This document shows positions 35,015-43,154 of a stretch of 64,000 bases of DNA, piece after piece. The DNA is taken from assembly GCF_001443605.1 (NCBI RefSeq), contig NZ_CP013118.1:1871501-1935500 (forward strand), in the 5' to 3' direction. A program made the position numbers and the translations under genes. The notes beneath the pieces were generated by a model that did not search any database, was not told the origin of the DNA, and was given only the letters and a program-made list of their open reading frames with translations. Positions within the stretch are counted from its first letter, which is position 1. Each line of letters starts with the position of its first letter. The DNA is from Salinivirga cyanobacteriivorans. GTDB taxonomy: Bacteria > Bacteroidota > Bacteroidia > Bacteroidales > Salinivirgaceae.

Positions 35015-35054
35015 TGTACAAATGATTCCTTAATTCATAAAAACAATTTGTACA
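35015..35054. promoter_or_regulatory. Inverted repeat upstream of the nine-repeat protein gene
   Basis: Nine-base arms TGTACAAAT (35015-35023) and ATTTGTACA (35046-35054) separated by 22 bases, 33 bases upstream of the ATG. Spacing of about three helical turns centre to centre would suit two regulator dimers or a looped operator; no regulator is identified. Confidence 0.4.
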
Positions 35055-35112
35055 ATGAATGTATTTTTAATGCATTTATAACAAAACTAATCAAAATATA
35101 TCATTACCTGCA

Positions 35113-36066
35113 CTAACCTTCAAACAGCCTTGATTGCCAGGTGCTTCGTCTTTTCATTTCATTTGATATCCAGTCGGCAATTTGATGGTTTTTCACTCCG
35201 CTCCACATCTTTACAGCTAAAAGGTCAGGCTTTGACTCAGATGCAAAACGCTCAATCACCACCTCCGGATTCATTTTTTCAGTAAAGTTAATACAGATAT
35301 CAATGTATTCTTCTACGGGAAATAACCTGATTTGATATGTTTTCTGCTTATAAATTTTCTCAAGCCCGGTATTTTTCACAATCTGCAATTGGTGAAGTTT
35401 TACCGTATCTAAAGGCAACTTCGAGATTTTCAGTGCATGTTGATCTATATCTTCCCTTGTTTCGCCCGGAAGGCCCAAAATCAGGTGCCCTCCGAGATGT
35501 AACCCTCTGCGTTTCACCCTGTCAACAGCATCTAAAGTATCTTCCCATTTATGCCCCCGGTTTAGCAATTTAAGGGTATCATTTAATGTGGATTCAATGC
35601 CGATTTCAATACCAACAAAAAGCTCGTTATTCAGCTCCGACAACAAATCAAGCACGGACTCCCCAAGGCAATCGGGCCGGGTTGCAATAATTAATCCTTC
35701 TACAGCAGGATGTGCTATTGCTCTTCTGAAAATAGCGGCTAATTCATTGACGGGGGCATGTGTGTTGGTATGCGACTGAAAATATGCAATAAAACCTGTT
35801 CCGGGTTTGCGGTTTGTAAACTTACTTATGCCTTGCTCTATTTGAGCAGCAATATTTTCACGTTCAAACTTATAATTGGGATTAAAACTGCTGTTATTAC
35901 AATAAATACAGCCACCCCGGCTTTTGGTACCATCGATATTCGGACATGAAAAACCGGCATCTATGGAAACCTTTTGCATAGGTTTTCCAAAAACCGTTTT
36001 TAAATAATCGGAATACCGGTTGTAGGGATGATTAACGCTGTACTTCAAAGGGTACTGCTTATCCAT
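35113..36066 (-). CDS. TIGR01212-type radical SAM protein (YhcC family)
   Basis: 317 residues. The radical SAM cluster is SCPNIDGTKSRGGCIYC with cysteines at 41, 53 and 56; the unusually long first spacing is characteristic of the YhcC/TIGR01212 family. Further family features are YFQSHTNTHAP, GLIIATRPDC, GIEIGIES and HLILGLPGE. The biochemical role of the family is not established (a tRNA or protein modification has been suggested). ATG 36066 is chosen over a TTG at 36075. It overlaps the stop of the upstream threonine aldolase gene by 8 bases, so the two are translationally coupled. Confidence 0.88.
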   Translation of the reverse strand: MDKQYPLKYSVNHPYNRYSDYLKTVFGKPMQKVSIDAGFSCPNIDGTKSRGGCIYCNNSSFNPNYKFERENIAAQIEQGISKFTNRKPGTGFIAYFQSHTNTHAPVNELAAIFRRAIAHPAVEGLIIATRPDCLGESVLDLLSELNNELFVGIEIGIESTLNDTLKLLNRGHKWEDTLDAVDRVKRRGLHLGGHLILGLPGETREDIDQHALKISKLPLDTVKLHQLQIVKNTGLEKIYKQKTYQIRLFPVEEYIDICINFTEKMNPEVVIERFASESKPDLLAVKMWSGVKNHQIADWISNEMKRRSTWQSRLFEG

Positions 36067-37093
36067 TACTTGCAAGTTTTGCCACTTCAGCAGTAAAATT
36101 TTCTATATCCTCTCTGGTGGTATCAAATGAGGTCATCCAGCGAACTTCATTTGTTTGCTCATCCCAGATGTAGAAAAAATACTTTTCCTGCAATATTTCG
36201 GTCCATGCTTTGGGAATTATTGCGAAAACACCATTTGCTTCAACTTTACGGGTAATTTTAACCTGTTCTATGGGTGTTAATTTCTCCTTCAGGAGCTGCG
36301 CCATGTAGTTGGCATGCCGGGCAGACTTAAGCCATAAATCATCCTTAAAATAGGCTTTAAACTGGGCAGACACGAAACGCATCTTTGAAAAAAGCTGCAT
36401 ATGCTGCTTACGCATATATTGAAAGCCTTTTGTAAGTTCCTGATTAAAGAAAATTACCGCCTCACCCATTATTAAACCATTTTTTGTGCCACCAAACGAT
36501 AATAAATCCACACCACAATCGCGGGTAAAAGCTCTGAATGACATATCCAGACTTGCTGCTGCATTGGCTATTCTTGCACCATCAATATGCAAATACATTC
36601 CGTGTTCGTGAGCAAGGTCTGCAAGCTCTTTAATCTCTTCAGGAGTATATACGGTACCCATTTCTGTGACCTGACTAATGCTGATAATACCTGGTTGGGA
36701 ATGGTGCTCAAAGCCAAAACCTTTTAAATGAGGTTTAACCCGGTCTGGTCTTAATTTGCCTTCATCGTTAGGTACAGCAATTATTTTGGAACCGGTAATT
36801 TTTTCAGGGGCGCCACATTCATCCTCATTAATATGAGCCGTATCAGTACAAATAACCGAATTATATGACCTTCCTGCGGCCATTATACTCAAAACATTTG
36901 CTGCTGTTCCATTAAAAACAAAATTGACAGAAATATCATCGCCAAAAATCTGCTTAAAGAGCTGTTCTGCTTCATTGGTATAAACATCGTCTCCATAACC
37001 CGTAACATGACCCTGGTTAGCATCAATCATAGCAGCCAATACCTGTGGATGAGCTCCGGCATTATTATCACTTGCAAACCCCTTTTTTATCAT
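36059..37093 (-). CDS. Low-specificity threonine aldolase / beta-eliminating lyase family
   Basis: 344 residues. PLP fold type I of the threonine aldolase group: FASDNNAGAHPQVLAAM at the start, NGTAANVLSI, HINEDECGAPE, LHIDGARIANA and the PLP lysine K204 in SFGGTKNGL. It should cleave threonine or allo-threonine to glycine and acetaldehyde in the cytoplasm. The minus-strand -7-type box TATTTTTG (37119-37126) lies 26 bases upstream, beside a 16-base palindrome shared with the divergent TPR gene. Coupled to the radical SAM gene downstream. Confidence 0.9.
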   Translation of the reverse strand: MIKKGFASDNNAGAHPQVLAAMIDANQGHVTGYGDDVYTNEAEQLFKQIFGDDISVNFVFNGTAANVLSIMAAGRSYNSVICTDTAHINEDECGAPEKITGSKIIAVPNDEGKLRPDRVKPHLKGFGFEHHSQPGIISISQVTEMGTVYTPEEIKELADLAHEHGMYLHIDGARIANAAASLDMSFRAFTRDCGVDLLSFGGTKNGLIMGEAVIFFNQELTKGFQYMRKQHMQLFSKMRFVSAQFKAYFKDDLWLKSARHANYMAQLLKEKLTPIEQVKITRKVEANGVFAIIPKAWTEILQEKYFFYIWDEQTNEVRWMTSFDTTREDIENFTAEVAKLASNG

Positions 37094-37118
37094 AGCAAAA
37101 AATTTTTATCATTATGCA

Positions 37119-37162
37119 CAAAAATAGCAAAATCAAAAGCTTTTGATATTCAGAATCAAAAG
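37119..37162. promoter_or_regulatory. Divergent control region with 16-base palindrome
   Basis: ATCAAAAGCTTTTGAT at 37132-37147 is a perfect palindrome; its half AATCAAAAG recurs at 37154-37162. It sits just upstream of the minus-strand -7 box TATTTTTG (37119-37126) of the threonine aldolase gene and between it and the divergent TPR gene. It fits an operator, though AT-rich palindromes can arise by chance. Confidence 0.45.
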
Positions 37163-37219
37163 AAATATGTTTTGCACTCAGTAAATAATAATGGAATTAC
37201 GTAAAAAAAACTTTTTAAC

Positions 37220-37227
37220 TACATTTG
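37220..37227 (+). promoter_or_regulatory. -7 box of the TPR/pseudocaspase gene
   Basis: TACATTTG matches TAnnTTTG and lies 19 bases before the ATG at 37247. No matching TTTG is seen 19-21 bases upstream, so confidence is limited. Confidence 0.4.
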
Positions 37228-37246
37228 GAGTGTAGAATGAGCAAAA

Positions 37247-39547
37247 ATGAAATATAGTACACAACTGATATACCTTCTTTTAATAATGCTGATTCATAAT
37301 TTCGCTATGGGTCAGCGACCGGGCAAGGCTTACCGAATAGGAAAATCGGCCTACGAGAACAAAGAATATATACGGGCCATAGGATGGCTTGATGTGGCAA
37401 TTAATTCGCAAAAAAAGAAATATAATGATGCCTATATTTATCGTGCTAAGAGTCATCTTGCCCTGGATCGTGAAGAAAAAGCCTTAAAAGATTTTATTAT
37501 CGCCAGCAAGCTATTCCCCAACAATTATAAAAATGCTTTGCAAGCCTCCAGGTTATCATATAAACTTGGCAAACACAACCAGGCGCTGCAATACGCAACT
37601 ACAACCCTCGACAGAGATAGCGCTAATTTTGATGCCCTAAAACTGCAGGCATTGGCACTAATCCATACGGGTAGTTCTGAAAGTGCATTAATTGTGAGCG
37701 AAGATGCACAAAAATTGAACGAAGACGCCGAACTGCTTTATGCTAAGGCATTAGCATCAGACTCATTAGGACTTAACGACTATGCAATAGCCTACTATAA
37801 CGAAGCTATTAAAAAAAATCCGGGCTACAAACCTCCCTACCATGATTTGGGCAGACTACTTGTTAAAAACGACTACATTGATAAGGCCATTGACATTTTT
37901 TCGCAGGCAGCCAGAAGATTTAATGACATCGAAAGCTACCGCCTGAGAGCTATTTTACATAATGTAAAAGGCAATACCCAGGCGCAAATTAAAGATATTA
38001 CAAAAATAATCACCCTCAATCCGGCACGAATAGATTTATATTACACAAGGGCAGAACTCTACAAAAAAGTAAACCAGCTGCAAAACGCACTGGCTGATAT
38101 ATCTTATTACCTCAAATGGGATCCCACCTCTGCAAATGCATGGCTTCTCAAAGGTAAAATACTGAAAGAACTCTATATGAAGCCGGAAGCTATTCAGGCT
38201 TTTATAAACGTAGATAAATACACAACAGACTCCGCAATGCTCAAATATGCAGAAAGTAGTATTTATGAACTCAGAAAAGAGCAATACCCACCACAAATAA
38301 TTGTAACGCATCCTGAAGGCCCGGATCAAGCGACCATTGCCATAAGTCAAAACAAACAAACCTTACAAATAAAAGGAGTTATAAAAGATGACAGTCCGAT
38401 TGCTGAATTAAGAATAAGCGGAGAAAAAGTGCCCATCAAAAACAAAAGTTTTGATCACCAAATTGTATTAGATACAATGCACATCGTAATAAAAGCAACC
38501 GACACTTATGGCAATACATCAAGTAAAACTTACCGCATTATTGAAACCGAGAAAACAGCGCCCAAAATCGTACTAAACTCACCAAAAACCACGAATACAA
38601 ATGTGCTGGTGGCTACACAAACAAACATTAAAATTAAAGGGTATATCGAAGAAACCTCCAATTTAAAAGAGCTGGTCATCGGCAATAAAAAGGTCAATTT
38701 CACTAAAAAAGGAAACAGATATTATTTTTCAGATCAGTTGGATATAAAAAATATTGATACCCTGAAAATTGTAGCTAAAGATTACTTTTCCAACACCGGG
38801 CATGAAGAATTTCCGGTAGTTATACCTGACTCTGTTGAAATTCAAGGATCACCAATGGGCAAGACATGGGTACTAATAATTGCCACAGATAGTATTAAAA
38901 ACAATAAAATCAACCAGGTAGTAAACCTAAGAAACGCTTTAACCAAAAATTATTCAAAATTCATTATCGACAGCCTTATTGTTTGGAAGAACATGACTAA
39001 AGAGAAACTGGAACGAGAGCTTTTATTCAAGTTACCTCAAATGGCAAGAATAAACCGGGTTAATGCTCTTTTAATACACTATATTGGCCCGGGAATAACA
39101 CAAGGGGCATACACTTATTGGGTAACAAACACATCAGATCCCGCAAAAAAATATGGTGAGCTCAATACATCAATTCTCAGAACTGTAACAGAAGCCCTTG
39201 AGCAGGTAAAATACAAAACCATTATTTCTGAATCAGTAAATTTGAGCGAAAATATGGTGCAATTTGTTGATTCCTGTAATTGTGATAACTGCATTAATAT
39301 TCAAAGATTTCCAGATGGAGGCCAGTTCTTTTTAAGTCTTAAAATAGACAACCTGAAAGGTTACGCGTCTATTGTAGACAAACACCTAAATAAAGCTATT
39401 GAAAGCCAAAAAAGATGCTTCTCTCCTTCTATAATACATAAAAACGGCGATAAAAAAATTAAGATTGGACGTTTCAGAAACCTAAACGAGCGCATTTTTC
39501 CGGTAATACTCTATTTAAAGGAAAATAATCAACAGAATGCATATTAA
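37247..39547 (+). CDS. Exported TPR protein with degenerate caspase-like domain
   Basis: 766 residues. Signal peptide about 1-22 (ending AMGQ). About nine TPR-like units fill 26-335 (for example KALKDFIIASKLFPNN, AIAYYNEAIKKNPGYKPPYHDLG). Two Ig-like/extracellular regulatory beta domains follow (about 345-540), then a caspase-fold region from WVLIIATD (541). There the His motif YAGHG is replaced by YIGPG (Pro 615), and the Cys motif DACFSG is replaced by ISESVNL, so catalysis is not expected. The domain order is the same as in active TPR-caspase proteins of Bacteroidota, so this seems an inactivated member serving as a scaffold or regulator (inference). Confidence 0.75.
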   Translation: MKYSTQLIYLLLIMLIHNFAMGQRPGKAYRIGKSAYENKEYIRAIGWLDVAINSQKKKYNDAYIYRAKSHLALDREEKALKDFIIASKLFPNNYKNALQASRLSYKLGKHNQALQYATTTLDRDSANFDALKLQALALIHTGSSESALIVSEDAQKLNEDAELLYAKALASDSLGLNDYAIAYYNEAIKKNPGYKPPYHDLGRLLVKNDYIDKAIDIFSQAARRFNDIESYRLRAILHNVKGNTQAQIKDITKIITLNPARIDLYYTRAELYKKVNQLQNALADISYYLKWDPTSANAWLLKGKILKELYMKPEAIQAFINVDKYTTDSAMLKYAESSIYELRKEQYPPQIIVTHPEGPDQATIAISQNKQTLQIKGVIKDDSPIAELRISGEKVPIKNKSFDHQIVLDTMHIVIKATDTYGNTSSKTYRIIETEKTAPKIVLNSPKTTNTNVLVATQTNIKIKGYIEETSNLKELVIGNKKVNFTKKGNRYYFSDQLDIKNIDTLKIVAKDYFSNTGHEEFPVVIPDSVEIQGSPMGKTWVLIIATDSIKNNKINQVVNLRNALTKNYSKFIIDSLIVWKNMTKEKLERELLFKLPQMARINRVNALLIHYIGPGITQGAYTYWVTNTSDPAKKYGELNTSILRTVTEALEQVKYKTIISESVNLSENMVQFVDSCNCDNCINIQRFPDGGQFFLSLKIDNLKGYASIVDKHLNKAIESQKRCFSPSIIHKNGDKKIKIGRFRNLNERIFPVILYLKENNQQNAY

Positions 39548-39848
39548 TAGATAGCTTATTGCTGATGTCTTATGTGATAGCATGATAGCCGTGATGTGTT
39601 CTAAACCGGGCTAACGAATAAAACCTAATAATCCTCTGATAAAATAGATAAACATCATCAATTAGATAAAATTCTACTCATCAGAGTCAGATTAGTCTTG
39701 TCTGTTTTTAAAGCGATTAAAAGCATAATATGTGTTCTGTTTTATTTGAGTTACAACATACAAGCCCTTCGCTTCAATATTAACCCACAACTATCAGAAT
39801 TGGCCCAGGCTTACACAGTGGCAGATATACCAAACGATGATTGAAATT
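39548..39848. other. Gene-free stretch
   Basis: About 300 AT-rich bases between the TPR gene and the terminator of the next minus-strand gene. I see no coding frame, repeat shared with other places in the window, RNA gene or clear promoter in it. Confidence 0.6.
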
Positions 39849-39876
39849 AAAAAAGGCTGCCCGCTTGGGCAGCCTT
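39849..39876 (-). terminator. Terminator of the five-repeat surface protein gene
   Basis: Ten-base stem AAGGCTGCCC/GGGCAGCCTT with a GCTT-type small loop; on the minus strand it is followed by a T run. Confidence 0.88.
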
Positions 39877-39897
39877 AATATATTTAGTCTATTGAAA

Positions 39898-42800
39898 TTA
39901 CTCAACAATTAGACGCTGTACGCCAACTTTGTCAGCCTCTTTCATGCGTACGAAGTAAACTCCGCTTGCAACGTTAAGGTTAACTTGCTGTGTACCGTTA
40001 ATTACCATTGTTTCAACAACTTTACCAGCTGCATTCATAATAGTAACATTAGCTTGTCCTTGTGCTTCGATTGTAAATTGACCTGATGTTGGGTTAGGAT
40101 AAACATCAAATTGCAATGCATTTACACCATAAATTCCAGTAAAGTTAATTGTAATAGTTGTATCAGCAGAAAGATTATCAATAGTATCATTCTCTGAATA
40201 TGTACTATATATTACTGAATATGGATATGCCTGTCCACCATCTAGATCTATTGTAGCAATACCGTCTACGTCTGTAGCAATAAAGGTATTGTTGATTTCG
40301 ATGTTGGCATTCTGAACAGGAACCTCATCTTCTTGTACTTCGAAAGTAACTGTGTAAACACCAGTAAGGGTAATTGTTCCTGAAGCATCAGCACCAGCAA
40401 CCTCAACAGTTGTAGAGTTATCTACATATCCTTCCATTGAAGCAGTTGCTTCATAAGTTCCATCAATAACTTCATAAGTAACAAGACCTGAAGCATCTGT
40501 AGTTTGTGCATCCATGCCATCAATTGTTACAGTTGCTCCTTCTATAGCAGTACCTGCTGCATCTTCTACATTAATAGTTAACATATGTAGAGGATTAAGC
40601 TCAACAGTCTTTTGCATACTTTCAGTTACAACAACTGAACCTACAAATGTTTGATAGCCTGTAGCAGCTACAGTATAAACTGAAGAACCAAATGGAGCAG
40701 AAACAGAAACTAAACCTGATGCATCAGTAGTATAGTCAGTTCCACCGAAAGTAAGCGTAGCTCCTTCAATTGGTGTAGCTTCTAAATCGGTTACCGTAAA
40801 ATCAACGGTATAAGGCATTGACTGAGTCAACTGAATTTCAACAGTTTGTTCAGCATCTGCAACAGTAACTGATCCTGTAAGTGTATCATAACCTAATAGT
40901 GAAACCATGTAGTCGTAGCTACCATTCACAAGTGCAAGAGAATCAACTCCGTCAGCACCTGTAGAAAGGGTCTCTTCATTAATAGCAATTTTTGCATTAC
41001 TTAAGTAACTTCCTGCTTCGTTTGTTACTTCAAAATAGGTCATATACTCAACGCTCATTGAAACAGTTTCGCTTACAGCAGCACCTGCAACTTCAATTGT
41101 ACCTTCTACATCTCCGTAGCCATCTTCAACAACGGTGTAAGGATAAGAACCATTTTCAAGAGCAATGGTAACTTCACCATTCACGTCAGTTGAGGCACTT
41201 TTACCACCAACATAAACAGTAGCACCTTCAATTGGGTTTGCTCCATCATCAACGGTAAATGTTGCATCGTACTCAGTACTTGGGTAAGCGGCTGTGTAGT
41301 CAACAATCAGTTCAATCATGGCTTGTTTACCTAGATAAACGGTTCCGTTAGGATCTGTAAGCACAAGGTAACCGGCAGTAAGACCTGCTTTTTGCGAGTC
41401 ATTCTCACCAACATTTACCATTCTGCCACCAGATGACATACCATTAAACTTAAGATTGATAAAATAATCTCCACCGTCGCCTTCGGAAATTGTTCTGTCA
41501 CCCGCTTCTGGGAAATCAATACGAACAAAGCTACCTATATCGTCAATAGTCAGTGTATAAGGAGCTGAAGAAACTTTAAGGTCATACTCCTCAGTTGCAG
41601 TATTATAAACCCATACCTGAGCTTCGAAAGAAGCAGCACCGGCATTAATCATATCTTCAACATGATCTCTCTGGTTATCTCTTACGTAAACACGTAATCC
41701 TTTAAGTGTCATTTCGTCTGAAGCAGTTCCATGTAGAGATGGATCAGGTATTTCTACTTCAAAAGCAAGACCTGCGCCATCATTTACATCTGCCCAGTCG
41801 GTTGGTGCAGCTGCTCCTGTAACTGTTGTCATATCAACAGGACTCAAAGTACTATCGGTAATTGCCATTTCACGGCTCACCCAGTTATTATCGTCATTTT
41901 CATCACCTTCATCGGTAGTTGAATAATGAACAAATTCATAAACACCTTTACCAGGAAGCATTAATGAATCTGGAATATCAAGTTCTGTTGTATCTTTTAT
42001 TCCAGGTGCAGCCGAAGCAATAGATGTATTGTAAGACTCAATAATAGCACCATTCCTCTTCACTTCAACATTATGAACTATGTTGTTTTGAGTAACACCA
42101 CCATAATTTTGAAGTGCTAAACTAAAGCTTTCAAAATCCTGAATAACAAACCATGGATAGCTGTAAAAACCACCGTAAAAATCATTATCGTCCTCGATAT
42201 CTACACTTGGCTCAAAATCAACTATATAGTCGTTCCAGTAATCTTCAATTCTCATATCATTATCAATAGGCTTAACGAATCTAACATCGTCAATTTCCCA
42301 GTGATATACGATATAACCCTGAAGATGGAAGCGAAACCAAACATCTGATTCTCCGCCAACAAGTGTAGAGATATCATATTCTCCTACAAATGCATTACCG
42401 GGAGTATAGTTATTTGGAGCTTCTCTTACACTAAAACCTTCCCATGTATCACCCTGATCTGTAGAAACTTCAAAATAGATATCATCAGATGGTGAGCAGC
42501 AAAAACGGTGTGTTTGCTCAAAAACAAGGTGAACAGCCTGGTGATCAGTAAAATCAAGACCTCCGTTGTAAACAAGTGCTGCATTTTGAGTTAATCCAGC
42601 AAAAGTAGAACAGTCGGCAGAAGTATTGAAATCATCCAATTCCAGCATCATAAAACCATTATGTCCCGTTGTTGAAAATAAAGGATCATTAGGTTCATTA
42701 CAATCCTCCCCTAGTGGAGAAGTATACATTCCGCTTGGGCCAACAGTATCCCAACGGAAGTGCCATCCTCGTTCATTGAAGTCAACTAATTCCCAGCCCT

Positions 42801-43044
42801 CCGGCGCGTTTTGGGGTGCTGGTTCACCTTGTACCGATGTACCAGACCATGTGGCACCATTAAAATCTTCGTACCAAATAACATTGCGGGAACTTTTGAT
42901 GTCTTCTTTTACTTGTTGCCTTTTATTCGCTACAGCAGTAGGATCAGCTTTGCTAAAACTGGTTTTAGCAGGCATAAACCCTTTTTGCCCAAAAGCAAAC
43001 GTAGCAAAAGCAACCATTGCTAATAAAATAGTAAACTTTCTCAT
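39898..43044 (-). CDS. T9SS-secreted protein with carboxypeptidase-regulatory-like repeats
   Basis: 1048 residues. Signal peptide 1-19 (ending FAFGQ). Residues about 55-260 are a jelly-roll/adhesion type region (NVIWYEDFNGATWSG, FEVSTDQGDTWEGF, WEIDDVRFV). After a middle beta region, five tandem units of about 75 residues (about 590-965) share the pattern of CarboxypepD_reg domains: PIEGATVYVGG, STDVNGEVTI, GSYPYTVVEDGY. A type A Por sorting domain ends the chain (FDVYPNPTSGQF to VQRLIVE). No enzyme domain was found, so it is probably a structural or binding surface protein. It has a near-ideal promoter at 43071-43101. Confidence 0.82.
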   Translation of the reverse strand: MRKFTILLAMVAFATFAFGQKGFMPAKTSFSKADPTAVANKRQQVKEDIKSSRNVIWYEDFNGATWSGTSVQGEPAPQNAPEGWELVDFNERGWHFRWDTVGPSGMYTSPLGEDCNEPNDPLFSTTGHNGFMMLELDDFNTSADCSTFAGLTQNAALVYNGGLDFTDHQAVHLVFEQTHRFCCSPSDDIYFEVSTDQGDTWEGFSVREAPNNYTPGNAFVGEYDISTLVGGESDVWFRFHLQGYIVYHWEIDDVRFVKPIDNDMRIEDYWNDYIVDFEPSVDIEDDNDFYGGFYSYPWFVIQDFESFSLALQNYGGVTQNNIVHNVEVKRNGAIIESYNTSIASAAPGIKDTTELDIPDSLMLPGKGVYEFVHYSTTDEGDENDDNNWVSREMAITDSTLSPVDMTTVTGAAAPTDWADVNDGAGLAFEVEIPDPSLHGTASDEMTLKGLRVYVRDNQRDHVEDMINAGAASFEAQVWVYNTATEEYDLKVSSAPYTLTIDDIGSFVRIDFPEAGDRTISEGDGGDYFINLKFNGMSSGGRMVNVGENDSQKAGLTAGYLVLTDPNGTVYLGKQAMIELIVDYTAAYPSTEYDATFTVDDGANPIEGATVYVGGKSASTDVNGEVTIALENGSYPYTVVEDGYGDVEGTIEVAGAAVSETVSMSVEYMTYFEVTNEAGSYLSNAKIAINEETLSTGADGVDSLALVNGSYDYMVSLLGYDTLTGSVTVADAEQTVEIQLTQSMPYTVDFTVTDLEATPIEGATLTFGGTDYTTDASGLVSVSAPFGSSVYTVAATGYQTFVGSVVVTESMQKTVELNPLHMLTINVEDAAGTAIEGATVTIDGMDAQTTDASGLVTYEVIDGTYEATASMEGYVDNSTTVEVAGADASGTITLTGVYTVTFEVQEDEVPVQNANIEINNTFIATDVDGIATIDLDGGQAYPYSVIYSTYSENDTIDNLSADTTITINFTGIYGVNALQFDVYPNPTSGQFTIEAQGQANVTIMNAAGKVVETMVINGTQQVNLNVASGVYFVRMKEADKVGVQRLIVE

Positions 43045-43070
43045 AATAAATTGTTTTGGTTAACAGTTAA

Positions 43071-43101
43071 CAAATTTAAGAAATTTTTAATTAGTACCAA
43101 A
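43071..43101 (-). promoter_or_regulatory. Bacteroidota-type promoter of the five-repeat protein gene
   Basis: Minus strand TTTG (43098-43101), 19-base spacer, TAAATTTG (43071-43078), 27 bases before the ATG. A short GTTAACTGTTAAC palindrome lies between the -7 box and the start, at 43059-43071. Confidence 0.7.
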
Positions 43102-43154
43102 TAAACATATTTTTGTGCTTAATTTCAAAAAATATTGACCAAAAACGTGATAAA

